Source: Defluviimonas salinarum (GTDB lineage Bacteria > Pseudomonadota > Alphaproteobacteria > Rhodobacterales > Rhodobacteraceae). Taken from it: a DNA stretch of 60,093 nucleotides. Numbering within the stretch: the first letter of the stretch is position 1; each line of letters begins with the position of its first letter. A program made the position numbers and the translations under genes. Below the pieces are notes generated by a model. It ran no database searches, was not told the DNA's origin, and saw nothing but the letters and a program-made list of their open reading frames with translations. Of this stretch, positions 26,619-34,351 are shown one piece after another. Location: positions 1-60,093 of the forward strand of contig NZ_JAPDOG010000024.1 in NCBI RefSeq assembly GCF_026013545.1, given 5' to 3'.

Positions 26619-27623
26619 ATGGATTTCGCGCTTTCCGATATCCTCGCCGCGCGGCGGGTCATCCGCGGCGTGGCGGATGCGACGCCCTTCGTGCCCTCGC
26701 CCTTCATGACGAAGGCCGCCGGCCACGATTTCCTTCTGAAGCTCGAGAACATGCAGCCAATCGGCGCCTTCAAGCTGCGCGGCGCGGTCAACGCGGTGAT
26801 GACGCTGCCCGATACGGTTGGCGGCGTCACCTGTTGCTCCACCGGCAATCATGGCCGGGGCGTCGCTTACGCGGCGGCGAGGCGCGGCATGAAGGCGGTG
26901 ATCTGCATGTCGAAGCTCGTGCCGGAGGCCAAGGTGAACGGCATCCGCGCGCTCGGTGCCGATGTCCGCATTATCGGCACGACGCAGGACGAGGCGATGC
27001 ATGAAAGCCAGCGACTCTGCGAGGCCGAGGGGCTGGTGGAAATCTCGCCCTTCGACGATGCGAAGGTGATCGCCGGGCAGGGCACCATCGGCCTTGAGAT
27101 GCTGGAGGCGCGGCCCGATCTCGCGACGCTGCTCGTGCCGCTCTCCGGCGGCGGGCTCGCGGCCGGTGTCGCGGTCGCGGCGAAGGCGATCAACCCGAAG
27201 ATCAGGGTCATCGGCATCACGATGGAGCGCGGCGCCGCGATGTACGAGTCTATCCGCGCCGGGCACCCGGTCGAGGTGCCGGAATATGCCTCGCTCGCAG
27301 ACAGCCTCGGCGGCGGGATCGGGCTTCAGAACCGGCTTTCGTTCCCGCTCTGCCGCGACCATCTCGACGAGGTGGTGCTCGTGACCGAGGAGGAAATCCG
27401 CCACGCGATGCAGGTGCTCTATTACGAGGACCGGATCGTCGCCGAAGGCGGCTCGGTCGTCGGCCTCGCGGCGGTGCTGTCGGGCAACGTCACGGTGGAC
27501 GGCCCCGTCGGCACCATCGTCACGGGCCGCAATCTCGACATGCAGGTCTTCAACCGGATCATGGCCGGCGAGGACGTGCGGATCGGCGATCTTGAAGTGA
27601 AAGGCAGACGCTATGGCGCATGA
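26619..27623 (+). CDS. eutB: EutB, PLP-dependent dehydratase-like enzyme of hydroxyectoine use
   Basis: This 334-residue threonine-dehydratase-fold protein has its PLP Lys in IGAFKLRGAVNAV (about 48-60), CCSTGNHGRGVAYAA (about 72-86) for carboxylate binding, and PLSGGGLAAGVA (about 171-182) as the phosphate loop. It lacks an ACT domain. In ectoine clusters, EutB with EutC is thought to act on hydroxyectoine-derived intermediates, so that they enter the ectoine route. The symbol here is the ectoine-utilization eutB, not the ethanolamine gene. It starts 2 bases after ehuA and overlaps eutC by 11 bases. Confidence 0.86.
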   Translation: MDFALSDILAARRVIRGVADATPFVPSPFMTKAAGHDFLLKLENMQPIGAFKLRGAVNAVMTLPDTVGGVTCCSTGNHGRGVAYAAARRGMKAVICMSKLVPEAKVNGIRALGADVRIIGTTQDEAMHESQRLCEAEGLVEISPFDDAKVIAGQGTIGLEMLEARPDLATLLVPLSGGGLAAGVAVAAKAINPKIRVIGITMERGAAMYESIRAGHPVEVPEYASLADSLGGGIGLQNRLSFPLCRDHLDEVVLVTEEEIRHAMQVLYYEDRIVAEGGSVVGLAAVLSGNVTVDGPVGTIVTGRNLDMQVFNRIMAGEDVRIGDLEVKGRRYGA

Positions 27624-28599
27624 CATCCAGATCATTACCGAGGCGGAACTGCGCGGGATCGTGAAACTCGACCTGACCACGGTCGACGTGATCGAGGCCG
27701 CCTTCGCCGCGCTGGCCCGGGGCGGCGTGGTGATGCCGCCGATCATGTCGATGGAACTCGAGGCGATGCATGGCGAGGTCGACGCCAAGACCGCCTTCAT
27801 CCCCGGCTTCGACAGTTTCGCGCTGAAGGTCAGCACGGGGTTTTACGGCAACGCGAAGCTGGGCCTGCCCAGCCTCAACGGCCTGATGGTCCTGTTTTCC
27901 GCGAAGACCGGCCGCGTCGAGGCGGTCCTTCTGGACAACGGATACCTGACCGACGTCAGGACTGCCGCTGCGGGCGCGGTCGCGGCACGCCACCTCGCGC
28001 CCGAGGTGGTCGAGACGGCGGGCGTGATCGGCACCGGGCTTCAGGCGCGATTGCAGGCCGAGGCGGCGCATCTGGTGCGGCCCTTCACCCGAGTCCTCGT
28101 CCACGGCCGCGACATGGAGAAGGCGCGCGCCTGCGCCGCCGATCTGGCACGATCGCTCGGAATCGGGGCGGAAGCGGTCGATGATCCAGCTTCGCTCGTT
28201 GCCGAAAGCCAACTCGTGATCACCACGACGCCAGCGCGCGAACCGGTCCTGAAGGCCGAGTGGCTGCATCCGGGCCTCCATGTCACCGCGATGGGGTCGG
28301 ACGCCGACTACAAGAACGAAATCGACCCCGCAGCTCTGTCGCGCGCCGACAGTTACGTCTGCGACCGCGTGAGCCAGTGCGAGTCCCTTGGCGAGCTTCG
28401 AACCGCGCTGGCTACAGGGCTCTGGACCGGGGGCACGCCGGCGGAGCTCGGCGAAGTCATCACGGGCCAGAAACCGGGCCGCCGATCGCCGGATGCCATC
28501 ACCATCTCCGATCTCACCGGGACCGGTGTGCAGGACACCGCCATCGCCACCCATGTCCGCGCCCGGTTCCCGAAAGCCGGCACGATCATCCGGGCGTGA
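27613..28599 (+). CDS. eutC: EutC, ornithine cyclodeaminase/mu-crystallin family enzyme
   Basis: A 328-residue NAD(P)-binding protein. AGVIGTGLQARLQAEA (about 136-151) is the Rossmann motif. DNGYLTDVRTAAAGAVAARH (about 112-131) contains the family's substrate-contact Arg/Asp region, and MGSDADYKNEID is the C-terminal motif. Family members are cyclodeaminases or imine reductases; with EutB it is assigned to hydroxyectoine conversion. It overlaps eutB by 11 bases, so the products are probably made in equal amounts. No eutA (Asp/Glu racemase-like) gene accompanies it in this window. Confidence 0.87.
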   Translation: MAHDIQIITEAELRGIVKLDLTTVDVIEAAFAALARGGVVMPPIMSMELEAMHGEVDAKTAFIPGFDSFALKVSTGFYGNAKLGLPSLNGLMVLFSAKTGRVEAVLLDNGYLTDVRTAAAGAVAARHLAPEVVETAGVIGTGLQARLQAEAAHLVRPFTRVLVHGRDMEKARACAADLARSLGIGAEAVDDPASLVAESQLVITTTPAREPVLKAEWLHPGLHVTAMGSDADYKNEIDPAALSRADSYVCDRVSQCESLGELRTALATGLWTGGTPAELGEVITGQKPGRRSPDAITISDLTGTGVQDTAIATHVRARFPKAGTIIRA

Positions 28600-28600
28600 G

Positions 28601-29749
28601 ATGTTCCGCAACCCCTTCTCCGATGCGGAACTCGCTCGCAGGCTCAAGGCCGTCCGCGCCGAAATCGCCGCGCGCGGCCTCGACCTCGCGGTCTTTTCCG
28701 CGCCCGAAAGCGTCTTTTACCTGACCGGCCTCGACCACTGGGGCTACTTCGCGCCGCATCATCTGATCGTGCGCCCAGAGGGCGAGATGGTGCTGGTGAC
28801 GCGTCAGATGGAACGGGTGACGATCGAAAACCAGGTCCGCAACGCCCGCTTCTCGGGCCACAGCGACAGCGTGACGGCGGCGAGCCATCTGGCGCGCGAA
28901 CTGGGGGCGCTTGCGGGCAGGCGGATCGGGCTCGAGACCGCATCTTCGGGCCTCTCCTTCGCCGCCGGGCAGGAGATCGCGGCGGCGGCGGGCGCGGGCG
29001 GCTGGGCCGATATCACCGACCTCACGGACACGCTCCGCCTCGTGAAATCGCCCGAGGAACAGGCGCTGCTGCGCGCCGCGGCCAAGGCCTCGGATGCCGG
29101 CACCATCGCCGCCATCGCCGCGCTCCGCGACGGCGCGCGCGAGGCCGACGTCGCCGCCGAATGCACCGCCGCGATGATCCGCGCAGGCTCCAACCCGCCC
29201 GGTTTCGGCCCCTTCCTCCGCCCCGACCACCGCATCGCGGAGGAGCACACGACCTGGGGCGACGGCAACTACCGGAACGGTGAGCGGGTGATGCTGGAAC
29301 TTGCCGGCTGCGTCTCGCGCTACCATGCGCCGATGGGGCGGCTCATCCATCTCGGGTTCATCCGCGACGAGGATGCGGAGATGGCCGAGATCGCGAAACG
29401 CGCCTTCGATGCGGCGTTCAACGGCCTCCGCCCCGGACGCCGCGCGCGCGACGTCTATGCCGACTGGCAGGCGGTCGTGGACGCCGCCGGGATGCCGCAC
29501 TACCGCCGCCACCATTGCGGCTATCTCGTCGGAATCGGCTTCCCGCCCTCCTGGACCGGCGGCAACAAGGTCACGGGGCTGCGCCACGACAGCGATCTGG
29601 AGATCAGGGAAGGCATGAGCTTCCACCTTCTCTCGTGGTTCACCGAAACCGGGCGCGGCAATTTCTTCGTCTCGAACACTGCGCTCCTCGGTCCGGACGG
29701 GCCGGAACTGCTGACGACTGCACCAATGGGCCCGACGGTGATCGGATGA
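28601..29749 (+). CDS. M24-family hydrolase, second DoeA/EutD-like protein
   Basis: The 382-residue protein shares the creatinase/pita-bread layout with DoeA at 22170 but differs clearly. APESVFYLTGLDHWGYFAPH (about 32-51) replaces the SNQAWLTGYDGWSFYVHQ motif, and the C-terminal region reads YLVGIGFPPSWTGGNKVTGL. VMLELAGCVSRYHAPMGRL (about 230-248) keeps the family's aromatic active-site surroundings. It may be the ectoine hydrolase-like enzyme for the hydroxylated substrate or for another cyclic imidine. It begins one base after eutC and overlaps asnC by ATGA, so it is within the operon. Confidence 0.82.
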   Translation: MFRNPFSDAELARRLKAVRAEIAARGLDLAVFSAPESVFYLTGLDHWGYFAPHHLIVRPEGEMVLVTRQMERVTIENQVRNARFSGHSDSVTAASHLARELGALAGRRIGLETASSGLSFAAGQEIAAAAGAGGWADITDLTDTLRLVKSPEEQALLRAAAKASDAGTIAAIAALRDGAREADVAAECTAAMIRAGSNPPGFGPFLRPDHRIAEEHTTWGDGNYRNGERVMLELAGCVSRYHAPMGRLIHLGFIRDEDAEMAEIAKRAFDAAFNGLRPGRRARDVYADWQAVVDAAGMPHYRRHHCGYLVGIGFPPSWTGGNKVTGLRHDSDLEIREGMSFHLLSWFTETGRGNFFVSNTALLGPDGPELLTTAPMGPTVIG

Positions 29750-30222
29750 AGCTCGACGACCGCGACATCGAGATCCTGCGCATCCTCTCGACCGAGGGCC
29801 GGATCACCAAGGCCGCCCTCGCCGACCGGATCGGGCTGTCGCCGACGCCCTGCTGGGACCGGCTGAAGAAGCTTGAAAAAGCCGGGCTGATCGAGGGCTA
29901 CCGGGCCGAGATCGCGCTGAAGAAGCTCGGCCCCCACGTCACGGTCTTCGTCGCCGCCGAGCTGGCCGACCACACCGCGGCGAGCTTCCGCGCCTTCGAG
30001 GCGGCGGTCGGGCGCTATGACGAGGTCGTCGCCTGCTGGGCGCTCGGTGGCGGCTTCGACTACCTGATGCAGATCGTGACCCGGGATATCGACGCCTATC
30101 AGCGGCTGATCGACGAAATGCTCGACGCGCGGATCGGGCTCGCGCGCTACTTCACCTATGTCGTGACGAAGCCGGTGAAGGGGCGGGGCGCGCCGCCGTT
30201 CGACGTGCTTCTGGGGGCGTGA
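29746..30222 (+). CDS. Lrp/AsnC-family transcriptional regulator (DoeX-like)
   Basis: The 158-residue regulator has an N-terminal helix-turn-helix (about 3-60; ILRILSTEGRITKAALADRI, SPTPCWDRLKKLEKAGLI) and a C-terminal RAM ligand-binding domain (about 75-145). Ectoine clusters often contain such a protein (DoeX, or AsnC in Ruegeria), which binds pathway intermediates such as N-acetyl-diaminobutyrate or diaminobutyrate and activates the operon. It overlaps the M24 gene upstream by ATGA and is the last gene of the tightly packed plus-strand run. Confidence 0.88.
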   Translation: MKLDDRDIEILRILSTEGRITKAALADRIGLSPTPCWDRLKKLEKAGLIEGYRAEIALKKLGPHVTVFVAAELADHTAASFRAFEAAVGRYDEVVACWALGGGFDYLMQIVTRDIDAYQRLIDEMLDARIGLARYFTYVVTKPVKGRGAPPFDVLLGA

Positions 30223-30289
30223 CTGCGATCTGGGCGACACATGGGCGCTCGGCTGTTAACATGCTCCGGAGCGATCGAGGAGGATGGAC

Positions 30290-31267
30290 ATGACAAAACA
30301 CAGCCAGCTTCCGCAGATGAACGGGCACGCGATGACATGCGGTGGTGGGTTCGAGACCTGGCTGCAATATGTCGACGGCTTCGTTCTCCGCCACTTCTGC
30401 GCCTTCGAGCTTCTCGACGACGCGCGCGGTCATGCCTGCCTAGCCGACTATCATCGCAGGCTCGTCGAGGCAGCGGTGGAAAACGGGTTCGGCGTGATCA
30501 ACGAGGGCCTGCACTACCGCGCGAGCCGCGACTGGGGCGAACTGATCGGATTTTCGCGCGAGGGACTCGAAGAGATCAACATCCGCGGCATCGAGTTCTA
30601 CAGGGACTTCGCCCGAGAATACGACAGCCCCGAAACCCCGATGCGCGTCGGCGGCGTCATCGGACCGCGCGGCGACGCCTACAACGTCGGGCGCACGCCG
30701 AGTGCCGCGGAGGCCGAGGACTACCACTCCGAGCAGATCCAGACATTCAGGAAGGCCGGCATCGACCAGGTCTCTGCGGTGACTTTTTCGAGCGTCGAGG
30801 AGGCGATCGGTGTCGCGCTCGCCGCGAAGGCCGCCGGGATGCCCGTCGTCATTTCCTTCTTCGTCAAGCAGGGCGGGCGCCTCTCGGGCGGCGAGACGCT
30901 GGAGGAGGCGATCGCCAGGGTCGATGCCGCGACCGGCAGCGCACCGGCCTATTTCATGATCAACTGCACCCATCCGACCGAGTTCGAGTCCGCCCTGACC
31001 CCCGGAGACTGGACCCGGCGGCTTGGCGGCTTCATGCCGAACGCGGTCGCGATGGGCACGCTGTCCCTCTGCAAGCTTGGTCATCTCGAGGACGGCGACC
31101 CGGAGGAATTGGGCGGGCAGATGGCCGATCTCGCCCGGCGCTTTCCGCACATCAACGTCTGGGGAGGCTGCTGCGGCACCGACGGGCGCCACATTGGCCA
31201 GATCACGCGGCAGGTTGGCGCGGTGCGACACGCGTCCCGTGCCGGTGGCGGCGCCGGGATCGCCTGA
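30290..31267 (+). CDS. Homocysteine S-methyltransferase-family protein
   Basis: A 325-residue TIM-barrel protein. The zinc-binding Cys are visible in MINCTHPTEF (about 223-232) and GGCCGTDGRH (about 292-301), the C...CC pattern of betaine- and S-methylmethionine-dependent homocysteine methyltransferases. Its methyl donor is unknown. Its place between the regulator and doeC suggests use of a methylated solute such as betaine, or a repurposed role. I chose ATG 30290, which has GAGGAGG at 6 bases; ATG 30284 lies too close to that site. A 67-base gap upstream could hold a separate promoter. Confidence 0.83.
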   Translation: MTKHSQLPQMNGHAMTCGGGFETWLQYVDGFVLRHFCAFELLDDARGHACLADYHRRLVEAAVENGFGVINEGLHYRASRDWGELIGFSREGLEEINIRGIEFYRDFAREYDSPETPMRVGGVIGPRGDAYNVGRTPSAAEAEDYHSEQIQTFRKAGIDQVSAVTFSSVEEAIGVALAAKAAGMPVVISFFVKQGGRLSGGETLEEAIARVDAATGSAPAYFMINCTHPTEFESALTPGDWTRRLGGFMPNAVAMGTLSLCKLGHLEDGDPEELGGQMADLARRFPHINVWGGCCGTDGRHIGQITRQVGAVRHASRAGGGAGIA

Positions 31268-31373
31268 ATTATCCGCCCACGGCAGAGGAATCCTCTGCCC
31301 GTCCGGCGAAGTTCAGTCTCTTCGGCTGGCGATTTCGCCGATCCTTCGGGGGACATTCCCGCTGGAGGACAAG

Positions 31374-32849
31374 ATGTTGGACACCGCCCTCTCTTCGCGC
31401 ATGGACATTGCCGACAAACGGCTTGTCCGCAGCTTCGCCTATATCGGCGGCAAGTGGTGCGCCGCCGTGTCCGGCGCCACGGTCGGCGTGACCGACCCGG
31501 CGACCGGAGAGATCGTCGGCGAGGTGGCCAGCCTGTCCGCCGCGGAGGCGATCACCGCCGTCGACGCGGCACAGGCGGCGTTTCCCGGCTGGTCCGCGCT
31601 TCTGCCGCAGGCGCGCGCGGCGATCCTCCGGCGCTGGTTCGAGCTGATCCTCGCCCACAAGGAGGACCTCGCCCGGATCATGGTTCTGGAGCAGGGCAAG
31701 CCGCTTTCGGAAGCGCGGGGCGAGATCGACTACGGCGCGGCCTTCGTCGAGTTCTACGCCGAGGAGGCGAAACGCCCGAACATCGAGGGCGTGACCAGCC
31801 ACCTCGCCGATGCCGAGGTCGAGCTCTGGCGTGAGCCGGTGGGCGTCGCCGCTCTCATCACGCCCTGGAACTTCCCCTCGGCGATGCTGACCCGCAAAGC
31901 GGCGGCGGCGATGGCGGCGGGCTGCACCGTCGTCTGCCACCCCTCGGCCGAGACCCCTTTCTCGGCGCTGGCACTGGCCGAGTTGGCGGAGCGCGCGGGC
32001 GTGCCCGCCGGGGTCTTCAACGTCGTCACCGGCATCGCGCCGGTGATCGTCGAACCCTGGACGAAGGACACTCGCGTCCGTGCGCTCTCCTTCACCGGCT
32101 CGACCGAGGTCGGGCGGCTTCTCTACCGGCAGTCGGCCGACACGGTGAAGCGGCTGGTGATGGAACTTGGCGGCCATGCGCCGGTCCTCGTCTTCGCAGA
32201 TGCCGATCTCGACAATGCCGTGGCCGAGGTGATGAAGGCGAAATGGGCGACCTCGGGGCAGGACTGCCTCGGCGCCAACCGCATCTTCGTCGAACGCCCC
32301 GTCTACGCCGAGTTCTGTCGCCGCTTCACCGAGGCGACGCAGGCTCTGACCATCGGGCCGGGCCTCGAGGATCGCGACCTCGGCCCCCTGATGAACGAGA
32401 AGGCCGTGGCCAAGCAGGAGGAGCATGTGGCCGACGCGCTCGCCAGAGGCGCGACGCTCGCCTGCGGCGGCAGGCGCCACGCGCTCGGGCCCCTGTTCTA
32501 CGAGCCGACGGTGCTGACCGACGTGCCGGCGGAGGCGAAGATCCTCAGCGAGGAGACCTTCGGTCCGGTCGCGGCGGTCCTGCCTTTCGATGCCGAGGAT
32601 GAGGTTGCGGCGCGGGCGAACGCCACCGAATACGGGCTCGTCGCCTATATCCATACCCAGGACCCGCGCCGGATCTACCGGCTTTCCCGGGCGCTCCAGT
32701 TCGGCATGGTCGCGGTGAACCGCACCAAGGTCACGGGCGCGCCGATCCCCTTCGGGGGCATGAAGCAGTCCGGGCTTGGCCGCGAAGGGTCGCGGCTCGG
32801 GATGGAGGAATTCACCGAGATCAAGTACGTCTGCCGCGACTGGGCCTGA
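31374..32849 (+). CDS. doeC: Aldehyde dehydrogenase (DoeC-like, aspartate-semialdehyde to aspartate)
   Basis: A 491-residue NAD(P)-dependent aldehyde dehydrogenase of the succinate-semialdehyde (GabD) type. LITPWNFPSAML (about 160-171) starts the Rossmann core, FTGSTEVGRLLY (about 238-249) binds NAD, MELGGHAPVLVF (about 260-271) carries the general-base Glu, and GQDCLGANRIF (about 293-303) the catalytic Cys. In ectoine breakdown DoeC oxidises aspartate semialdehyde, formed by DoeD, to aspartate. By sequence alone it could be a GabD, so the symbol rests on the neighbours. GGAGG precedes ATG 31374. Palindromes follow the gene. Confidence 0.8.
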   Translation: MLDTALSSRMDIADKRLVRSFAYIGGKWCAAVSGATVGVTDPATGEIVGEVASLSAAEAITAVDAAQAAFPGWSALLPQARAAILRRWFELILAHKEDLARIMVLEQGKPLSEARGEIDYGAAFVEFYAEEAKRPNIEGVTSHLADAEVELWREPVGVAALITPWNFPSAMLTRKAAAAMAAGCTVVCHPSAETPFSALALAELAERAGVPAGVFNVVTGIAPVIVEPWTKDTRVRALSFTGSTEVGRLLYRQSADTVKRLVMELGGHAPVLVFADADLDNAVAEVMKAKWATSGQDCLGANRIFVERPVYAEFCRRFTEATQALTIGPGLEDRDLGPLMNEKAVAKQEEHVADALARGATLACGGRRHALGPLFYEPTVLTDVPAEAKILSEETFGPVAAVLPFDAEDEVAARANATEYGLVAYIHTQDPRRIYRLSRALQFGMVAVNRTKVTGAPIPFGGMKQSGLGREGSRLGMEEFTEIKYVCRDWA

Positions 32850-32852
32850 CGG

Positions 32853-32898
32853 GCAAAATCCTTTGAAGGATTTTGCGAGAATTTTTCGAAAAATTCTC
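32853..32898. repeat. Two adjacent near-perfect palindromes between doeC and doeD
   Basis: The first (32853-32876) has arms gcaaaatcctt and aaggattttgc around TG. The second (32877-32898) has arms gagaattttt and aaaaattctc around CG and is a perfect 22-base palindrome. They are back to back, and a shorter cggccg-cta-cggccg stem follows at about 32897-32911. They could form three stacked hairpins in the 84-base gap and so act as a terminator/attenuator or RNA-stability element between the genes. The A/T-rich arms stand out in this GC-rich DNA and look like a mobile or repeated intergenic element. Confidence 0.7.
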
Positions 32899-32933
32899 GG
32901 CCGCTACGGCCGAGACGGAGAAGGGGAACTGAG

Positions 32934-34307
32934 ATGCTGAAAAACGACCAACTGGACCAGTGGGACCGCGAGAACTTCTTCCATCCCTCGACCCATCTCG
33001 CCCAGCACGCGCGGGGCGAAAGCCCCAACCGGGTGATCAAGACCGCCTCCGGCGTCTTCATCGAGGACCGCGACGGCAACCGGCTCCTGGACGCCTTCGC
33101 CGGGCTCTACTGCGTGAACGTGGGCTATGGCCGGCAGGAAGTCGCCGAGGCCATCGCGGCGCAGGCGAAGGAACTCGCTTATTACCACGCCTATGTCGGC
33201 CACGGCACCGAAGCCTCGATCACGCTCGCCAAGATGATCCTCGACCGGGCGCCGAAGAACATGTCGAAGGTCTATTTCGGCCTCGGCGGCTCGGATGCGA
33301 ACGAGACCAACGTCAAGCTCGTCTGGTACGTCAACAACATTCTCGGCCGGCCCGAGAAGAAGAAGATCATCTCTCGCTGGCGCGGCTATCACGGCTCGGG
33401 GCTGGTGACGGGTTCGCTGACCGGGCTCGAGCTCTTCCACAAGAAGTTCGACCTGCCGCTCGCCCAGGTGATCCATACCGAGGCGCCCTATTACTACCGC
33501 CGCAAGGATCTGAACCAGTCCGAGGCCGAGTTCGTCGCCCATTGCGTGGCCGAGCTCGAGGCTCTGATCGAACGCGAGGGCGCCGACACGATCGCCGCCT
33601 TCATCGGCGAGCCGGTACTCGGCACCGGCGGCATCGTGCCGCCTCCGGCCGGCTACTGGGATGCGATCCAGAAGGTCTTGAGGAAGCATGACATCCTCCT
33701 CATCGCCGACGAGGTGGTGACCGGCTTCGGGCGGCTTGGCACGATGTTCGGCTCGGATCATTACGGGATGGAGCCCGACATCATCACCATCGCCAAGGGC
33801 ATGACCTCGGCCTATGCGCCGCTGTCGGGCTCGATCGTCTCCGACAAGGTCTGGAAGGTGCTGGAGAAGGGCACCGACGAGAACGGCGCCATCGGCCACG
33901 GCTGGACCTACTCCGCCCATCCGATCGGCGCGGCGGCGGGGGTGGCGAACCTCAAGCTCATCGACGATTTGAAGCTCGTCCAGAACGCGGGCGAGGTCGG
34001 GGCTTATCTTAAGAAGACGATGACCGAGGCGCTGGGCGACCACGCCAATGTCGGCGACATTCGCGGCGAGGGCATGCTCTGCGCGGTCGAGTTCGTCGAG
34101 GACAGGGCCGAGCGCCGCTTCTTCGACCCGGCCAAGAAGATCGGGCCGCAGGTCTCGGCCACGCTTCTCGCCCAGGACAAGGTCATCGCGCGGGCGATGC
34201 CGCAGGGCGACATCCTCGGCTTCGCGCCGCCGTTCTGCCTGACGAAGGCCGAGGCCGACACCGTGGTCGCGGCAACCGCCCGGGCGGTCAGGACGGTGCT
34301 CGGCTGA
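32934..34307 (+). CDS. doeD: Class III aminotransferase (DoeD-like, diaminobutyrate transaminase)
   Basis: The 457-residue PLP aminotransferase has class III features: GLGGSDANETNVKLVWY (about 118-134), GYHGSGLVTGSLTGL (about 151-165), IADEVVTGFGRLG (about 258-270) and the PLP Lys in IAKGMTSAYAPLS (about 285-297). In the ectoine pathway DoeD removes the amino group of diaminobutyrate to give aspartate semialdehyde. It also resembles taurine or putrescine/beta-alanine:pyruvate aminotransferases, so the substrate is inferred from the adjacent doeC. The ATG at 32934 follows GAAGGGGA. A strong convergent terminator is at 34316. Confidence 0.82.
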   Translation: MLKNDQLDQWDRENFFHPSTHLAQHARGESPNRVIKTASGVFIEDRDGNRLLDAFAGLYCVNVGYGRQEVAEAIAAQAKELAYYHAYVGHGTEASITLAKMILDRAPKNMSKVYFGLGGSDANETNVKLVWYVNNILGRPEKKKIISRWRGYHGSGLVTGSLTGLELFHKKFDLPLAQVIHTEAPYYYRRKDLNQSEAEFVAHCVAELEALIEREGADTIAAFIGEPVLGTGGIVPPPAGYWDAIQKVLRKHDILLIADEVVTGFGRLGTMFGSDHYGMEPDIITIAKGMTSAYAPLSGSIVSDKVWKVLEKGTDENGAIGHGWTYSAHPIGAAAGVANLKLIDDLKLVQNAGEVGAYLKKTMTEALGDHANVGDIRGEGMLCAVEFVEDRAERRFFDPAKKIGPQVSATLLAQDKVIARAMPQGDILGFAPPFCLTKAEADTVVAATARAVRTVLG

Positions 34308-34315
34308 ACGAAGTC

Positions 34316-34343
34316 GCCGGGGCGGGGGCGTCACCGCCCCGGC
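34316..34343. terminator. Bidirectional hairpin between convergent doeD and RND genes
   Basis: Perfect 10-bp arms gccggggcgg (34316-34325) and ccgccccggc (34334-34343) with an 8-base loop lie in the 44 bases between two convergent genes. There is no U-tract on either strand, but position and stability make it the likely shared terminator. Confidence 0.65.
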
Positions 34344-34351
34344 CCCGGAGG

